Notes: generated by a model from the letters alone, not told the origin. Counted from the stretch's first letter, positions 16,571-24,746 are shown. The stretch is DNA of 30,822 nt from an uncultured Moraxella sp. (GCA_937975585.1 CALJUC010000033.1:1-30822), one strand, 5' to 3'. A program made the numbers and translations.

Positions 16571-16624
16571 TATCGGATGAGCCGATATCGAAAAAACCCA
16601 ACTGTTCTCGCAGTTGGGTTTTTT
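16571..16624 (+). ncRNA. Candidate ~53-nt small RNA of two hairpins
   Basis: The segment between the divergent mnmA and metallophosphoesterase genes has TATCGG-ATGAG-CCGATA (16571-16587) followed closely by a perfect terminator hairpin. A promoter-like pair sits at the right distance upstream. Seen in sequence: the two hairpins, the T-run and the -35/-10-like boxes. Inference: that a tiny RNA is made. It could equally be a terminator that blocks antisense read-through. Confidence 0.3.
16591..16624. terminator. Strong bidirectional terminator between divergent genes
   Basis: AAAAAACCCAACTG (16591-16604) and CAGTTGGGTTTTTT (16611-16624) are perfect 14-bp arms with a TTCTCG loop. It lies upstream of both flanking genes, so it does not end either of them. 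Confidence 0.9.
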
Positions 16625-16710
16625 ATTATAAGACTTTGTAAAACTTATAGAACCTCGATAGCAGGTTTTTAAATAACCAATAGTTAACCTATAACTTGTA
16701 TAGCAATTAA

Positions 16711-16751
16711 TAAAGTTATCTGAGAGCTGGCGAATAGCCGCTATAACTTTA
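16711..16751. repeat. Structured inverted repeat upstream of the metallophosphoesterase gene
   Basis: TAAAGTTAT (16711-16719) and ATAACTTTA (16743-16751) are perfect 9-bp arms, and inside them AGC-T-GGC and GCC-GCT form a second stem with a GAATA loop. No T-run follows on either strand, so it is not a simple terminator. It could be an RNA leader structure or protein-binding palindrome. Confidence 0.5.
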
Positions 16752-16866
16752 CATTTCACCAACAATTTATGAGTTTTAAGGTAGAAAGAGCGGCTTGTTA
16801 ATGGTGTAAATTTACCTTATATATGCACGAATAAATAAAGTTAGGTAATAGCAAGGATAAAGTGCG

Positions 16867-17988
16867 ATGGGGCGTTGGTTGTTTATTTTGGCAATAGTGA
16901 TAGCGTTACAAGTGATGACTTGGCTCGCGGCACGGGTGATACGCTGGTGGGCAGGTGACTCACTTAAACAAAGAACCGCTAGATTATTACTGATCGGGAT
17001 GCTTCTTTTCGGTAATGTGCTATTTTTGCTTGGTGTGGCGCGAATTAATGCTTGGGGTATCAAGATTTCGATGGCATGGATGTCGCTTTTGTGGCTATTC
17101 ATTATGTCATCAGCGCTCGTATTTATCCTAAATTGGCTAGTCATCCTACTGGCACCAAAATTCGCGGCAACGCCATTTTATAAAGCAAAAGGGGTCAAAA
17201 CGCTCTTGCCCCTAATCATGATAGCAATGGTAGGAACCGCCATTTACAATGCCTATATACCTGTCGTCCGTCATATCACGATAACAACTAATCAGCCGTT
17301 GGCAAAGCCACTTCGTATCGGCATGGTATCAGATTTGCATTTAGGGTTTTTTGTGGGCAATCGTGAGCTGAATAACCTAAGCAATATTGTTAAAGCTGAA
17401 AATATCGAGTTACTGCTCATGCCTGGGGATATCTTAGATGACACGGTGACTGTCTATAACCAAAGACAGATGGGGTCTACGATGCAACGATTGGTGAATA
17501 CAACGCCAATGGGAGTTTATGCCTCGTTGGGTAATCATGATTTTTATGGTAATGAAAAGAAAATTATTAAAGCTTTGAGAGCGGCTGGGGTCACTGTTCT
17601 TACTGACCAGACGGTCGCTATTGAAGATAAATTATGGGTGATTGGTCGCCTTGATAACCATGCATTTAAACGCATGGAAACCAAAGATTTGATGCCGTCT
17701 ACCTTAGATAAACCTGTAATTTTGCTCGACCATGAACCCAACGAAGTCGAGAAAAATGTCCAGTTACCCATTGATTTACAGCTGTCAGGGCATACGCACA
17801 ATGGGCAAATTTTCCCAGCCAACTTTATCGTTCAATTTGCTAATCGTTTGGGCTATGGCCATGAGCGTATCAATAACACCGATGTGATTGTCAGCTCGGG
17901 TTATGGATTTTGGGGGATGCCATTTCGGTTAGGCTCACAATCTGAAGTGTGGGTCATTGATTTGGTGGGCAAACCGGCTAGTCAATAG
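16867..17988 (+). CDS. Membrane-anchored calcineurin-like metallophosphoesterase (YaeI/YkuE type)
   Basis: This 373-residue protein has four hydrophobic segments in the first ~135 residues, then a metallophosphatase domain with the metal-binding motifs SDLHLG (near residue 155), GDILDD (near 187), GNHDFYG (near 222) and the late LSGHTHNGQIFP (near 307), plus LLDHEP. These ligate a dinuclear metal centre. Family members such as YaeI and YkuE act on phosphodiester or lipid-linked substrates at the membrane; the real substrate here is unknown. The ATG at 16867 is preceded by AAGGATAAAGTGCG. It ends 7 bp from the convergent TetR gene without an obvious terminator. Confidence 0.9.
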   Translation: MGRWLFILAIVIALQVMTWLAARVIRWWAGDSLKQRTARLLLIGMLLFGNVLFLLGVARINAWGIKISMAWMSLLWLFIMSSALVFILNWLVILLAPKFAATPFYKAKGVKTLLPLIMIAMVGTAIYNAYIPVVRHITITTNQPLAKPLRIGMVSDLHLGFFVGNRELNNLSNIVKAENIELLLMPGDILDDTVTVYNQRQMGSTMQRLVNTTPMGVYASLGNHDFYGNEKKIIKALRAAGVTVLTDQTVAIEDKLWVIGRLDNHAFKRMETKDLMPSTLDKPVILLDHEPNEVEKNVQLPIDLQLSGHTHNGQIFPANFIVQFANRLGYGHERINNTDVIVSSGYGFWGMPFRLGSQSEVWVIDLVGKPASQ

Positions 17989-17995
17989 CAGGTTC

Positions 17996-18556
17996 TTATT
18001 CTTGCAAACTGGCCGTTGCCATCATCAGTAACAGCTCTTCTCGCAATTGCTCGATGGTCATTTCTTGGTCGTTTTGTAGACAATAGATGAGATTGGTGCG
18101 TACTAAGCTGGCATAGACATGCCCTTGGTAAGGCAAGTTGCCGGGGCGTTGGTGGCGAGTAGCGTGAGCGACATATTGGGTTTTTATCAGCTCATACATA
18201 TCGGTTTCAAGGTCGCTATAATCGGTTTTGATTTGCCACAACGCTAAGATTTTATATTTTTGACTGTAGATAAATGCTAAAAATTTATTCAAAAACTCGG
18301 CAAGATTTTCACGATTGCTGAGGTTAAAGCGCTCTGTCAAAAAACACTCATATGCTTGACGAAACGCACCGACCATGGCTTCAGCCAATGTATCTTTACT
18401 GGCATAATGGCGATAAAACGTTGAACGGTTAATCATCGCAGCGTCCAAAATATCTTGAACCGTAATGGCGCGATAAGGCTTTTCGCACAATACGCGCAAA
18501 AATGCCGCCTCGATACACTGCTCGGTTTTGATTACGCGTAAATCTTGTTCGTTCAT
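17996..18556 (-). CDS. TetR/AcrR family transcriptional regulator
   Basis: This 186-residue one-component regulator has an N-terminal helix-turn-helix (CEKPYRAITVQDILDAA, then NRSTFYRHYASKDTL), the classic TetR signature, and a helical ligand-binding C-terminal domain. Divergent placement next to an EmrAB-type efflux pair suggests it represses that pair and perhaps itself and releases DNA on binding a pump substrate. That role is inferred from position. A GTG at 18595 would add 13 residues (WRLADGKSG and neighbours), but the ATG at 18556 starts at the usual distance from the helix-turn-helix. Palindromes in the divergent gap are possible operators. Confidence 0.9.
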   Translation of the reverse strand: MNEQDLRVIKTEQCIEAAFLRVLCEKPYRAITVQDILDAAMINRSTFYRHYASKDTLAEAMVGAFRQAYECFLTERFNLSNRENLAEFLNKFLAFIYSQKYKILALWQIKTDYSDLETDMYELIKTQYVAHATRHQRPGNLPYQGHVYASLVRTNLIYCLQNDQEMTIEQLREELLLMMATASLQE

Positions 18557-18649
18557 ACCACTTTTCCCATCAGCCAATCGCCAAACTTTTCCCACTATCC
18601 GTATTAAAGCTGGCTATTATGCTTGCTTTTCTTATATTAGGGTGTGTCC

Positions 18650-18665
18650 CTAACTAGCGTGTTAG
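18650..18665. promoter_or_regulatory. Candidate TetR operator palindrome
   Basis: CTAAC (18650-18654) and GTTAG (18661-18665) are inverted with a 6-bp spacer, about 95 bp upstream of the TetR start in the gap shared with the efflux genes. A second perfect palindrome, TGGCGCGCCA (18699-18708), lies nearby. Either could be an operator; sequence alone cannot decide. Confidence 0.3.
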
Positions 18666-18740
18666 TGTAAGGCCGTCTCGTGCCGTTATGCCACGTATTG
18701 GCGCGCCACCTTGTAACTTTTTTGTTAATAATAAAAAAAT

Positions 18741-18790
18741 ATGCAACATTATTGCTGCTTTTATATATTTATGCAACAGCAGCATTTTTT
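18741..18790 (+). other. Paired ATGCAACA repeats and a weak terminator-like hairpin upstream of emrA
   Basis: ATGCAACA occurs at 18741-18748 and 18771-18778, exactly 30 bp (about three helical turns) apart. TGCTGC (18753-18758) and GCAGCA (18779-18784) can pair across a 20-nt loop and are followed by six T residues (18785-18790), so the segment may also stop upstream transcription. Confidence 0.4.
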
Positions 18791-18798
18791 ATTGATGC

Positions 18799-18827
18799 TT
18801 GTTTAGTGTATCTGATAGTCGTATAGT
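18799..18827 (+). promoter_or_regulatory. Probable promoter of the emrAB-type operon
   Basis: TTGTTT (18799-18804) and TATAGT (18822-18827) are separated by 17 bp. Transcription would start near 18834 and give a leader of about 120 nt before the emrA start at 18954. Confidence 0.5.
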
Positions 18828-18895
18828 GGCGCTATCTTCAAAATGTACCAATACCTTCGATATCTTCTCGATTATCAACTTATTTTTATCCCATT

Positions 18896-18929
18896 AATCC
18901 GAATACCAATGCGTGTATTCGGATTTTTT
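18896..18929 (+). terminator. Intrinsic terminator (attenuator-like) in the emrA leader
   Basis: AATCCGAATAC (18896-18906) and GTATTCGGATT (18915-18925) are perfect 11-bp arms with an 8-nt loop, running into six T residues (18924-18929). It lies 25 bp upstream of the emrA start and downstream of the likely promoter, so it should stop most transcripts unless it is overcome. Confidence 0.8.
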
Positions 18930-18953
18930 GGGCTTAGCGACAGGAAAACTCTT

Positions 18954-20261
18954 ATGGCAGAACTTATCTCTGATGCTGATGCGACTCAAGCAAAAGCCAC
19001 TGATGCGGCAAGCAAACCTGCTTCAGTGGCGCCACCGTCCACAGAGCCAGATAAGAATAACCGCAAACGTCATTTGCTCATTTTTACCTTATTGGTAGTG
19101 GGTATTGCCGCGGTAGTGGCCTTCTTTTATCTTACCCAATGGCGCTATTCGGTGAGTACCGAAGATGCCTACGTCAATGGCAACCAAGTGCAAATCACCT
19201 CGCAAATTACCGGAACCGTCCAAGCGATTGGGGTCAATGACACCAATGTGGTTAAAGCCGGTCAAGTATTGGTGGCACTGGATAAGTCTGATAATGGCTT
19301 GGCGCTTGAAACGGCAAAAGCACAACTGACCACCGCGATACGTCAGTTCAAAACCCAATCCGCGAATGTCCAACAAGCCAGTACCGGTGTGACCCAAGCC
19401 CAAACTGCGCTAAACGAAGTAGCGAGCCAAATCGAAGCGGCGCGTGTGGCGCTCAATGCCGCCAAAGCTGACTATCAGCGCCGTGTGGCACTTGCGGGCA
19501 TGAACGCCGTGTCAAAAGAAGAAATCCAACACGCAGCCGATAATGTGGCAAAGGCTCAAACCCAACTTGATGCTGCGATGGCACGACAAGCCACGGCCAA
19601 AAGTGCGGTTGCCAGTGCGCAAGCACAGCGTAATGCAAGTATCGCCAATATCGGTGACAACAATGTGCTAAACCAACCTGCGGTACAAGCCGCGATGACC
19701 AATATCGAAAACGCTTGGCTTAATCTAACCCGTACCCAAATTGTCGCGCCAGTCGATGGTCAAATCGCTCGCCGCAGCGTACAACTGGGACAAAAAATCA
19801 GTGCTGGTACGCCACTGATGGTCATCGTACCCTTACATGACTTATGGGTGGATGCCAACTTTAAAGAAAACCAACTCAAAGATATTCGCATCGGACAAGC
19901 CGTCACCTTAACATCAGACTTGTATGGCAAAGATGTGGTGTATCACGGTAAAGTCGAAGGGCTGTCTGCCGGTACGGGTAGTGCGTTCTCAGCATTGCCT
20001 GCGCAAAATGCGACCGGTAACTGGATTAAAGTCACCCAACGTGTCCCTGTACGTATTAAACTTGATGACAAAGAAGTGAGCGCGCATCCGTTACGCGTTG
20101 GTTTAAGTATGCATGCCGAAATTGATAGTCGCGATGCCCCGAATCAACCGCAAGTAGGAACAGCCACCAGTAATAGTGAACCGGTCGCTGTGATGACCGC
20201 GCAGCCGGATATGTCTGGCGCCAAACAAATCATCCAACAAACTATCCAACAAAGCTTATAG
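18954..20261 (+). CDS. emrA: EmrA-type HlyD-family membrane fusion protein of a drug efflux pump
   Basis: This 435-residue protein links an inner-membrane MFS pump to an outer-membrane channel. After a short cytoplasmic N-terminus there is one membrane segment (LLIFTLLVVGIAAVVAFFYL, about residues 42-61), then the lipoyl/barrel-sandwich half-motif (STEDAYVNGNQVQITSQITG), a long Ala/Gln-rich coiled coil, and the second half (LTRTQIVAPVDGQIARRSV). This matches EmrA/VceA. The ATG at 18954 has AGGA at 18942-18945, 8 bp away. An in-frame ATG at 18843 would add 37 residues translated through a terminator hairpin and has no ribosome site, so I reject it. The emrB-like gene follows after 9 bp. Confidence 0.93.
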   Translation: MAELISDADATQAKATDAASKPASVAPPSTEPDKNNRKRHLLIFTLLVVGIAAVVAFFYLTQWRYSVSTEDAYVNGNQVQITSQITGTVQAIGVNDTNVVKAGQVLVALDKSDNGLALETAKAQLTTAIRQFKTQSANVQQASTGVTQAQTALNEVASQIEAARVALNAAKADYQRRVALAGMNAVSKEEIQHAADNVAKAQTQLDAAMARQATAKSAVASAQAQRNASIANIGDNNVLNQPAVQAAMTNIENAWLNLTRTQIVAPVDGQIARRSVQLGQKISAGTPLMVIVPLHDLWVDANFKENQLKDIRIGQAVTLTSDLYGKDVVYHGKVEGLSAGTGSAFSALPAQNATGNWIKVTQRVPVRIKLDDKEVSAHPLRVGLSMHAEIDSRDAPNQPQVGTATSNSEPVAVMTAQPDMSGAKQIIQQTIQQSL

Positions 20262-20270
20262 GGGTGTCCG

Positions 20271-21857
20271 GTGGCAGAAGCAATTTCTCCAACCACAACC
20301 GAGGTGCCCAAGTCGGATGCGGTATCCGCTAATAAACCGAGTGGGGTACCCGTCGAGATTCCACCGCTGTCGGGCTTGCCGCTGGTTATCGTCACCTTTG
20401 CCTTGTCGATGGCCGTGTTTATGATGGTGCTTGATTCGACCATTGCCAACGTGGCATTACCAACGATTGCAGGTGACTTGGGTGCTGCGACGTCCCAAGG
20501 TACTTGGGTGATTACCATGTTTGCGGTGTCGAATGCGATTTCGATACCCTTGACCGGTTGGCTTGCGCGCCAGTTTGGCTCGGTAAAGGTGTTTTTGTGG
20601 TCAGCCACGCTGTTTGTGGTGTGTTCTTGGTTGTGTGGTATTTCGCATAGTTTGCCGATGTTGATTGCGGCACGTATGGCACAAGGTGCGGTTGCAGGGC
20701 CGATGATTCCGTTATCGCAAGCGCTATTGTTGCAAGCGTTTCCGGCACAAAAACGCGCTATGGCATTGGGGTTATTTGCCATGGTGGTGGTAACTGCGCC
20801 GATTTTAGGGCCGATTTTGGGTGGTTATTTGGTCGATAATTACCATTGGGGCTGGATATTTTTTATTAATATTCCGATTGGGATTGTGTCAATCCTATTG
20901 GCATGGCAACAATTAAAAGACCGTGAAACCCCAGTGCTTAAGACCAAAGTCGATGTTATAGGGCTCACTTTGCTGGTGGTCGGTGTCGGTGCGCTACAGT
21001 TTTTCTTGGATCGTGGTAAAGAGTTGGACTGGTTTGCCTCGCCTGAGATTATTGTCTTGGCCACGGTCAGTGTGCTAGCGCTGTCATACTTGGTGATTTG
21101 GGAACGCGGTGAAAAACATCCGATTATTGATTTATCCCTATTTGCCGACCGTAACTTTACCATTGGCACCGTGGTGATTAGTCTTGCGTTCCTGATTTAT
21201 ATGGGTGCGATTGTACTACTGCCGGTGATGCTACAGCAGACCATGGGTTATACCGCGGTGTGGGCGGGCTTGGCGGCGGCACCGATTGGGATATTTCCCG
21301 TGCTATTGACCCCGATTATTGGTAAGTACGCGCGTAATATCGATATGCGTATCTTGGTGACCTTAAGTTTTTTGGTGTATTGCGGTACCTTTATTTGGCG
21401 CAGTGAGTTTAACCCACAGATGACGTTTTGGGATGTATTTTGGCCGCAGTTTATGCAGGGGCTAGGTACGGCGATGTTCTTTATGCCATTGACCACGATT
21501 GCGTTATCGAATGTACCGATTCACAAGATGGCATCAGCGACCGGTCTATTTACCTTTGTGCGTACTTTGGCCGGTGGTATTGGTGCGTCATTGGTGATGA
21601 CGGTTTGGGATAGACGGGCGGTGATGCACCATGCCCAATTAACCGAAAGCGTGACTACTGGTTCTAACGCTGCTACATGGCTGGCGCAACTTGAGGCCAG
21701 TGGTATGAGCCATGAACAAGCACTGGTACTCATCAACCAAAACATCAACCAGCAAGCGTTAATCATTGGATCGAATGATGTGTTCTATGTGTTTGGTTGG
21801 GTGTTTTTACTGTTGATTGGTCTTATCTGGTTGGCCAAGCCGCCCTTTCATCACTGA
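20271..21857 (+). CDS. emrB: EmrB-type MFS multidrug efflux transporter (DHA2 family, 14 TM)
   Basis: This 528-residue proton-driven exporter has the DHA2 hallmarks LDSTIANVALPTIAGDLG (TM1 motif) and the TM5 antiporter block ending in APILGPILGGYLVD, with about 14 hydrophobic segments and WIFFINIPIGI after TM6. With EmrA it would expel hydrophobic drugs and uncouplers to the outside through a TolC-like channel. The start is GTG at 20271 with AGGGG at 20260-20264 overlapping the emrA stop, so the two genes are translated together. No outer-membrane channel gene lies in the window. A terminator follows 48 bp after the stop. Confidence 0.93.
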   Translation: MAEAISPTTTEVPKSDAVSANKPSGVPVEIPPLSGLPLVIVTFALSMAVFMMVLDSTIANVALPTIAGDLGAATSQGTWVITMFAVSNAISIPLTGWLARQFGSVKVFLWSATLFVVCSWLCGISHSLPMLIAARMAQGAVAGPMIPLSQALLLQAFPAQKRAMALGLFAMVVVTAPILGPILGGYLVDNYHWGWIFFINIPIGIVSILLAWQQLKDRETPVLKTKVDVIGLTLLVVGVGALQFFLDRGKELDWFASPEIIVLATVSVLALSYLVIWERGEKHPIIDLSLFADRNFTIGTVVISLAFLIYMGAIVLLPVMLQQTMGYTAVWAGLAAAPIGIFPVLLTPIIGKYARNIDMRILVTLSFLVYCGTFIWRSEFNPQMTFWDVFWPQFMQGLGTAMFFMPLTTIALSNVPIHKMASATGLFTFVRTLAGGIGASLVMTVWDRRAVMHHAQLTESVTTGSNAATWLAQLEASGMSHEQALVLINQNINQQALIIGSNDVFYVFGWVFLLLIGLIWLAKPPFHH

Positions 21858-21904
21858 TGTTCAATAACTTGTACTAGTGAAGGTAAGCCATATAATTTTC
21901 TATA

Positions 21905-21939
21905 AAAAAGGCGATGCATCAATCATAGCTCGCCTTTTT
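21905..21939. terminator. Terminator of the emrAB-type operon
   Basis: AAAAAGGCGA (21905-21914) and TCGCCTTTTT (21930-21939) are perfect arms around a 15-nt loop. Confidence 0.88.
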
Positions 21940-21990
21940 ATTGATATAAGTGGAAAAATATAATCACATAGACGGGCGGTGAATAGGGAT

Positions 21991-22033
21991 AAAAAAACTT
22001 GCCATGATGAAAGTATTTCATCATTTGGGCAAG
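21991..22033 (-). terminator. Leftward intrinsic terminator without an assigned gene
   Basis: On the minus strand CTTGCC...ATGATGAAA, a TAC loop, TTTCATCAT and GGCAAG form a long hairpin (22033-21998), followed by seven T residues (21997-21991). The 9-bp inner stem is perfect; a 4-nt bulge lies on one side of the outer stem. Nothing is annotated to the right on the minus strand that it would end. Confidence 0.7.
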
Positions 22034-22387
22034 AGTTTGAATTAATGCCATGTTTATTTTTTTACCGATGAAAAATAATTGTCATATTTGGCGTTTAACA
22101 TATATCGATATATCTGCCTTTATAAAAATAACGGGTTAAAAATTAACAGGAATGTGGGTTAATTAAAGCATTTTACTAAATTTTTTGTCATTTTTGATTA
22201 GATTTTATCTAAATTAATTTTAGTTTTTATTTAATAAAATTGTGAATTGAATTATCTATTGTTAATATTTTTTTAATAAATTCATCTTATGAATTAGATA
22301 ATATAATAAAATTTGATAAGTTACAGGTCTGTATTAATTTGTTACTATCAAGAAATTATTTCCATATAGTTCGATAAACTTTAGATT
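22034..22387. other. AT-rich, palindrome-rich intergenic region upstream of kup
   Basis: About 350 bp with very low GC and no credible gene on either strand. It holds several perfect palindromes: ATATATCGATATAT (22100-22113), TTAGAT-TTT-ATCTAA (22198-22212), AATTCAT-CTT-ATGAATT (22279-22295), and the distant pair ATTATCTA/TAGATAAT (22251-22258, 22295-22302). The composition suggests curved DNA and binding sites for nucleoid or regulatory proteins controlling kup; I cannot name one. A TATAAT at 22388-22393 is a probable kup -10. Confidence 0.5.
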
Positions 22388-22425
22388 TATAATAGCGCCC
22401 TTAGTCCTAGTATAGTGGCCTCTCT

Positions 22426-24483
22426 ATGAGTACATTGCATAAGCAAACCTCAACTGCCACCTTAACCTTAGGTGCCATTGGTGTGGTGTATGGCGACATC
22501 GGTACCAGTGTGCTGTATTCGGTTAAGGAAGTCTTTAACTCAGGATTGGTTGAGTTTACCCCAGCAAATATCTACGGCATCTTATCAATTTTCATTTGGA
22601 CCATCACGGTCATCGTGAGCCTAAAGTATATCACCTTGGTGTTACAAGCGGATAATCATGGCGAGGGTGGGTTGGTCGCTATGTTGGCATTAGCATCGTC
22701 ATCCATTCGTCATCGTCCTAAGTTACATCATATTATTGTCTTGATTGGTATCTTTGGTACCTGTCTGTTTTATGGTGATGGGGTAATTACGCCTGCTATT
22801 TCGGTACTTTCTGCGGTCGAAGGGATGGTGGTGGTATCACCGCGTTTGCATGAATTCGTCATTCCGGCAACGTTGGCGATTTTGTTTGCCTTATTTTTTG
22901 TGCAAAAATTCGGCACCAAGGGCATTGGTAAGTTTTTTGGCCCGATTATGGTGCTGTGGTTTATTTGTATTGCTGGGTTGGGACTGTACCATGTCAGCCA
23001 AAATCTGATGGTGTTACAAGCCCTTAACCCATTGTATGCGCTACAATTTATCAGTCATTATCCGCTACTGGCATTTATTTTGCTTGGGGCGATTGTTCTG
23101 TGTGTCACCGGTGGAGAAGCCCTGTATGCTGATATGGGGCATTTTGGTAAGCGCCCGATTCGCTTGGCGTGGTTCTTTATCGTAATGCCTGCGTTGATGC
23201 TGAACTACTTGGGGCAAGGCGCATTTTTGTTGGCACACCCTGAGGCAAAGTCAAACCCATTCTTTTTGATGATACCGGACATGCTGCGTATCCCGATGGT
23301 GTTGCTTGCGACTATGGCGACAGTGATTGCGTCACAAGCACTGATTTCGGGCGCGTTTAGTATCACCAAGCAAGTGATTCAGTTGGGGTTTTTGCCGCGT
23401 CTACGAATCGTTTATACCAATATTAAAGAAGTCGGGCAGGTTTATATTCCGGCGGTGAACTGGGGCTTGTTCGTGGCTATCGTGTTTGCGGTGGTGATGT
23501 TCAAATCATCCGGCGCACTGGCGGCGGCGTATGGTATCGCGGTGTGTACCGATATGCTTATCACCACGATTTTGACCTATTTTGTCGTGCGTTATGCTTG
23601 GAAATACCCACTGTATATTTGCTTTGGTGCAACGGCATTTTTCTTTTTTATCGACGTTTTGTTTTGGAGTTCCAACTTACTCAAGCTATTCAAAGGCGGT
23701 TGGTTCCCGTTGCTGCTAGGCGGCATTATGTTTGTGCTGATGACCACTTGGCGCGATGGTAAACGTCTGGTCACGATTGCACATACCGCAGGGCAGATGA
23801 ACTTGAAGCTATTTTTGGATGATTTGTTTGGCAGTTTTAATACCAAGCGTTTGCTTACCGCGTTGGACTCGACCCAACTAAAAATCGATAAACTTAGCAT
23901 GGATATCGCGAGCGCTGGTGTTAATGTCGATGATGAAGAGATTATTGAATTAACCAAACAACGAAATTTGCTCCAGCAGCAGTTAGCGATTCATGAAAAA
24001 TGCCAAGTGCTATTTGAAAATATCAAAAAAGTAAAAGGCATTGCCGTATTCTTGGTCGCTGAGCAAAATATCGTCCCGATTGCGCTCAAACAAAACTTGA
24101 AACACAATAAAGTGCTGCATGAGTACAATATTTTTGTCACGGTAAATACCCATGAAGTACCTTGGATTGGGCTGAATAAACGTAGCGAAGTGACCTATCT
24201 TGGGCATAACTGCTGGAAAGTGGTATTAAACTTCGGCTTTAAAAACGACCCAGATGTGCCAGAGTCGCTTAGACACATTGAGCAATTTAATTTTGACTTT
24301 ATCCATAGTCAGGTGAGTTATTTCTTGTCGCATGAAAATGTGGTGCCGACCCTCGCTCAAGGTATGGCATTGTGGCGTGAAAAGCTGTTTGCGCAAATGC
24401 ACTTGAATGCTGGTACCGCGGCCGAGTTTCTAAAAATCCCAAGTAATAATGTGGTGGAAATGGGTGCGAAAGTTGAGATTTAA
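22426..24483 (+). CDS. kup: Low-affinity potassium transporter Kup
   Basis: This 685-residue protein is a K+/H+ symporter of the KUP/HAK/KT family in the inner membrane. The N-terminal signature GAIGVVYGDIGTSVLYSVKE is diagnostic, ADNHGEGGL and FYGDGVITPAISVLSAVEG follow in the expected order, and about 12 membrane segments end near residue 440. The C-terminal cytoplasmic domain carries a coiled-coil-like insert (about residues 470-530, rich in Lys, Leu and Gln), somewhat longer than in E. coli Kup (622 residues). No ribosome site is evident before the ATG at 22426. TATAAT at 22388-22393 is a likely -10. The gene is monocistronic and ends at a strong terminator. Confidence 0.94.
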   Translation: MSTLHKQTSTATLTLGAIGVVYGDIGTSVLYSVKEVFNSGLVEFTPANIYGILSIFIWTITVIVSLKYITLVLQADNHGEGGLVAMLALASSSIRHRPKLHHIIVLIGIFGTCLFYGDGVITPAISVLSAVEGMVVVSPRLHEFVIPATLAILFALFFVQKFGTKGIGKFFGPIMVLWFICIAGLGLYHVSQNLMVLQALNPLYALQFISHYPLLAFILLGAIVLCVTGGEALYADMGHFGKRPIRLAWFFIVMPALMLNYLGQGAFLLAHPEAKSNPFFLMIPDMLRIPMVLLATMATVIASQALISGAFSITKQVIQLGFLPRLRIVYTNIKEVGQVYIPAVNWGLFVAIVFAVVMFKSSGALAAAYGIAVCTDMLITTILTYFVVRYAWKYPLYICFGATAFFFFIDVLFWSSNLLKLFKGGWFPLLLGGIMFVLMTTWRDGKRLVTIAHTAGQMNLKLFLDDLFGSFNTKRLLTALDSTQLKIDKLSMDIASAGVNVDDEEIIELTKQRNLLQQQLAIHEKCQVLFENIKKVKGIAVFLVAEQNIVPIALKQNLKHNKVLHEYNIFVTVNTHEVPWIGLNKRSEVTYLGHNCWKVVLNFGFKNDPDVPESLRHIEQFNFDFIHSQVSYFLSHENVVPTLAQGMALWREKLFAQMHLNAGTAAEFLKIPSNNVVEMGAKVEI

Positions 24484-24498
24484 GCGGTGTTGAAAAGT

Positions 24499-24529
24499 AA
24501 AAAAGCCGACAGCGATTGTCGGCTTTTTT
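24499..24529. terminator. Bidirectional terminator between kup and xseB
   Basis: AGCCGACA (24504-24511) and TGTCGGCT (24517-24524) form a perfect 8-bp stem with a GCGAT loop, flanked by A-run and T-run to 24529. It serves both converging genes. Confidence 0.92.
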
Positions 24530-24545
24530 ATTGGTAACACTTAAA

Positions 24546-24746
24546 TTATTCTTGCGCTTGATTATTATCAAAGGCTTGGGTAAGCGCCTGTTCAACCGCA
24601 TCAATGCGGCTTTGACATACTTTATACGCGGCAATCGATTCTTCGACGACTGCCATTAACTCATCGATATTGGGCTGTTGGCTGTTTTGTAGGGCTTGGG
24701 CGTTGTTTTGCAAAATATCATACGCGGTTTTGAAGTCTTGGTTCAT
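24546..24746 (-). CDS. xseB: Exodeoxyribonuclease VII small subunit XseB
   Basis: The 66-residue protein is a short helical hairpin typical of XseB (DFKTAYDILQNNAQ, then IDELMAVVEESIAAYKVC and RIDAVEQALTQAF). Several copies bind the large subunit to form ExoVII, which degrades single-stranded DNA from both ends in repair. It lies 36 bp after xseA on the same strand, the usual partner, which makes a misidentification unlikely despite its small size. The Asp/Gln-rich tail is not informative. Confidence 0.9.
   Translation of the reverse strand: MNQDFKTAYDILQNNAQALQNSQQPNIDELMAVVEESIAAYKVCQSRIDAVEQALTQAFDNNQAQE

Noticed and set aside
18843..18953. N-terminal extension of the emrA reading frame from ATG 18843
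   Set aside because: No ribosome site precedes it, it runs through a terminator hairpin, and the ATG at 18954 has a well-placed AGGA.
20144..20782. 212-codon minus-strand open frame across the emrA/emrB junction
   Set aside because: It is antisense to two well-supported efflux genes; its composition reflects the opposite-strand codons.
22034..22125. Small minus-strand gene ending at the orphan terminator
   Set aside because: The best frame found is only about 15 codons, without a ribosome site.
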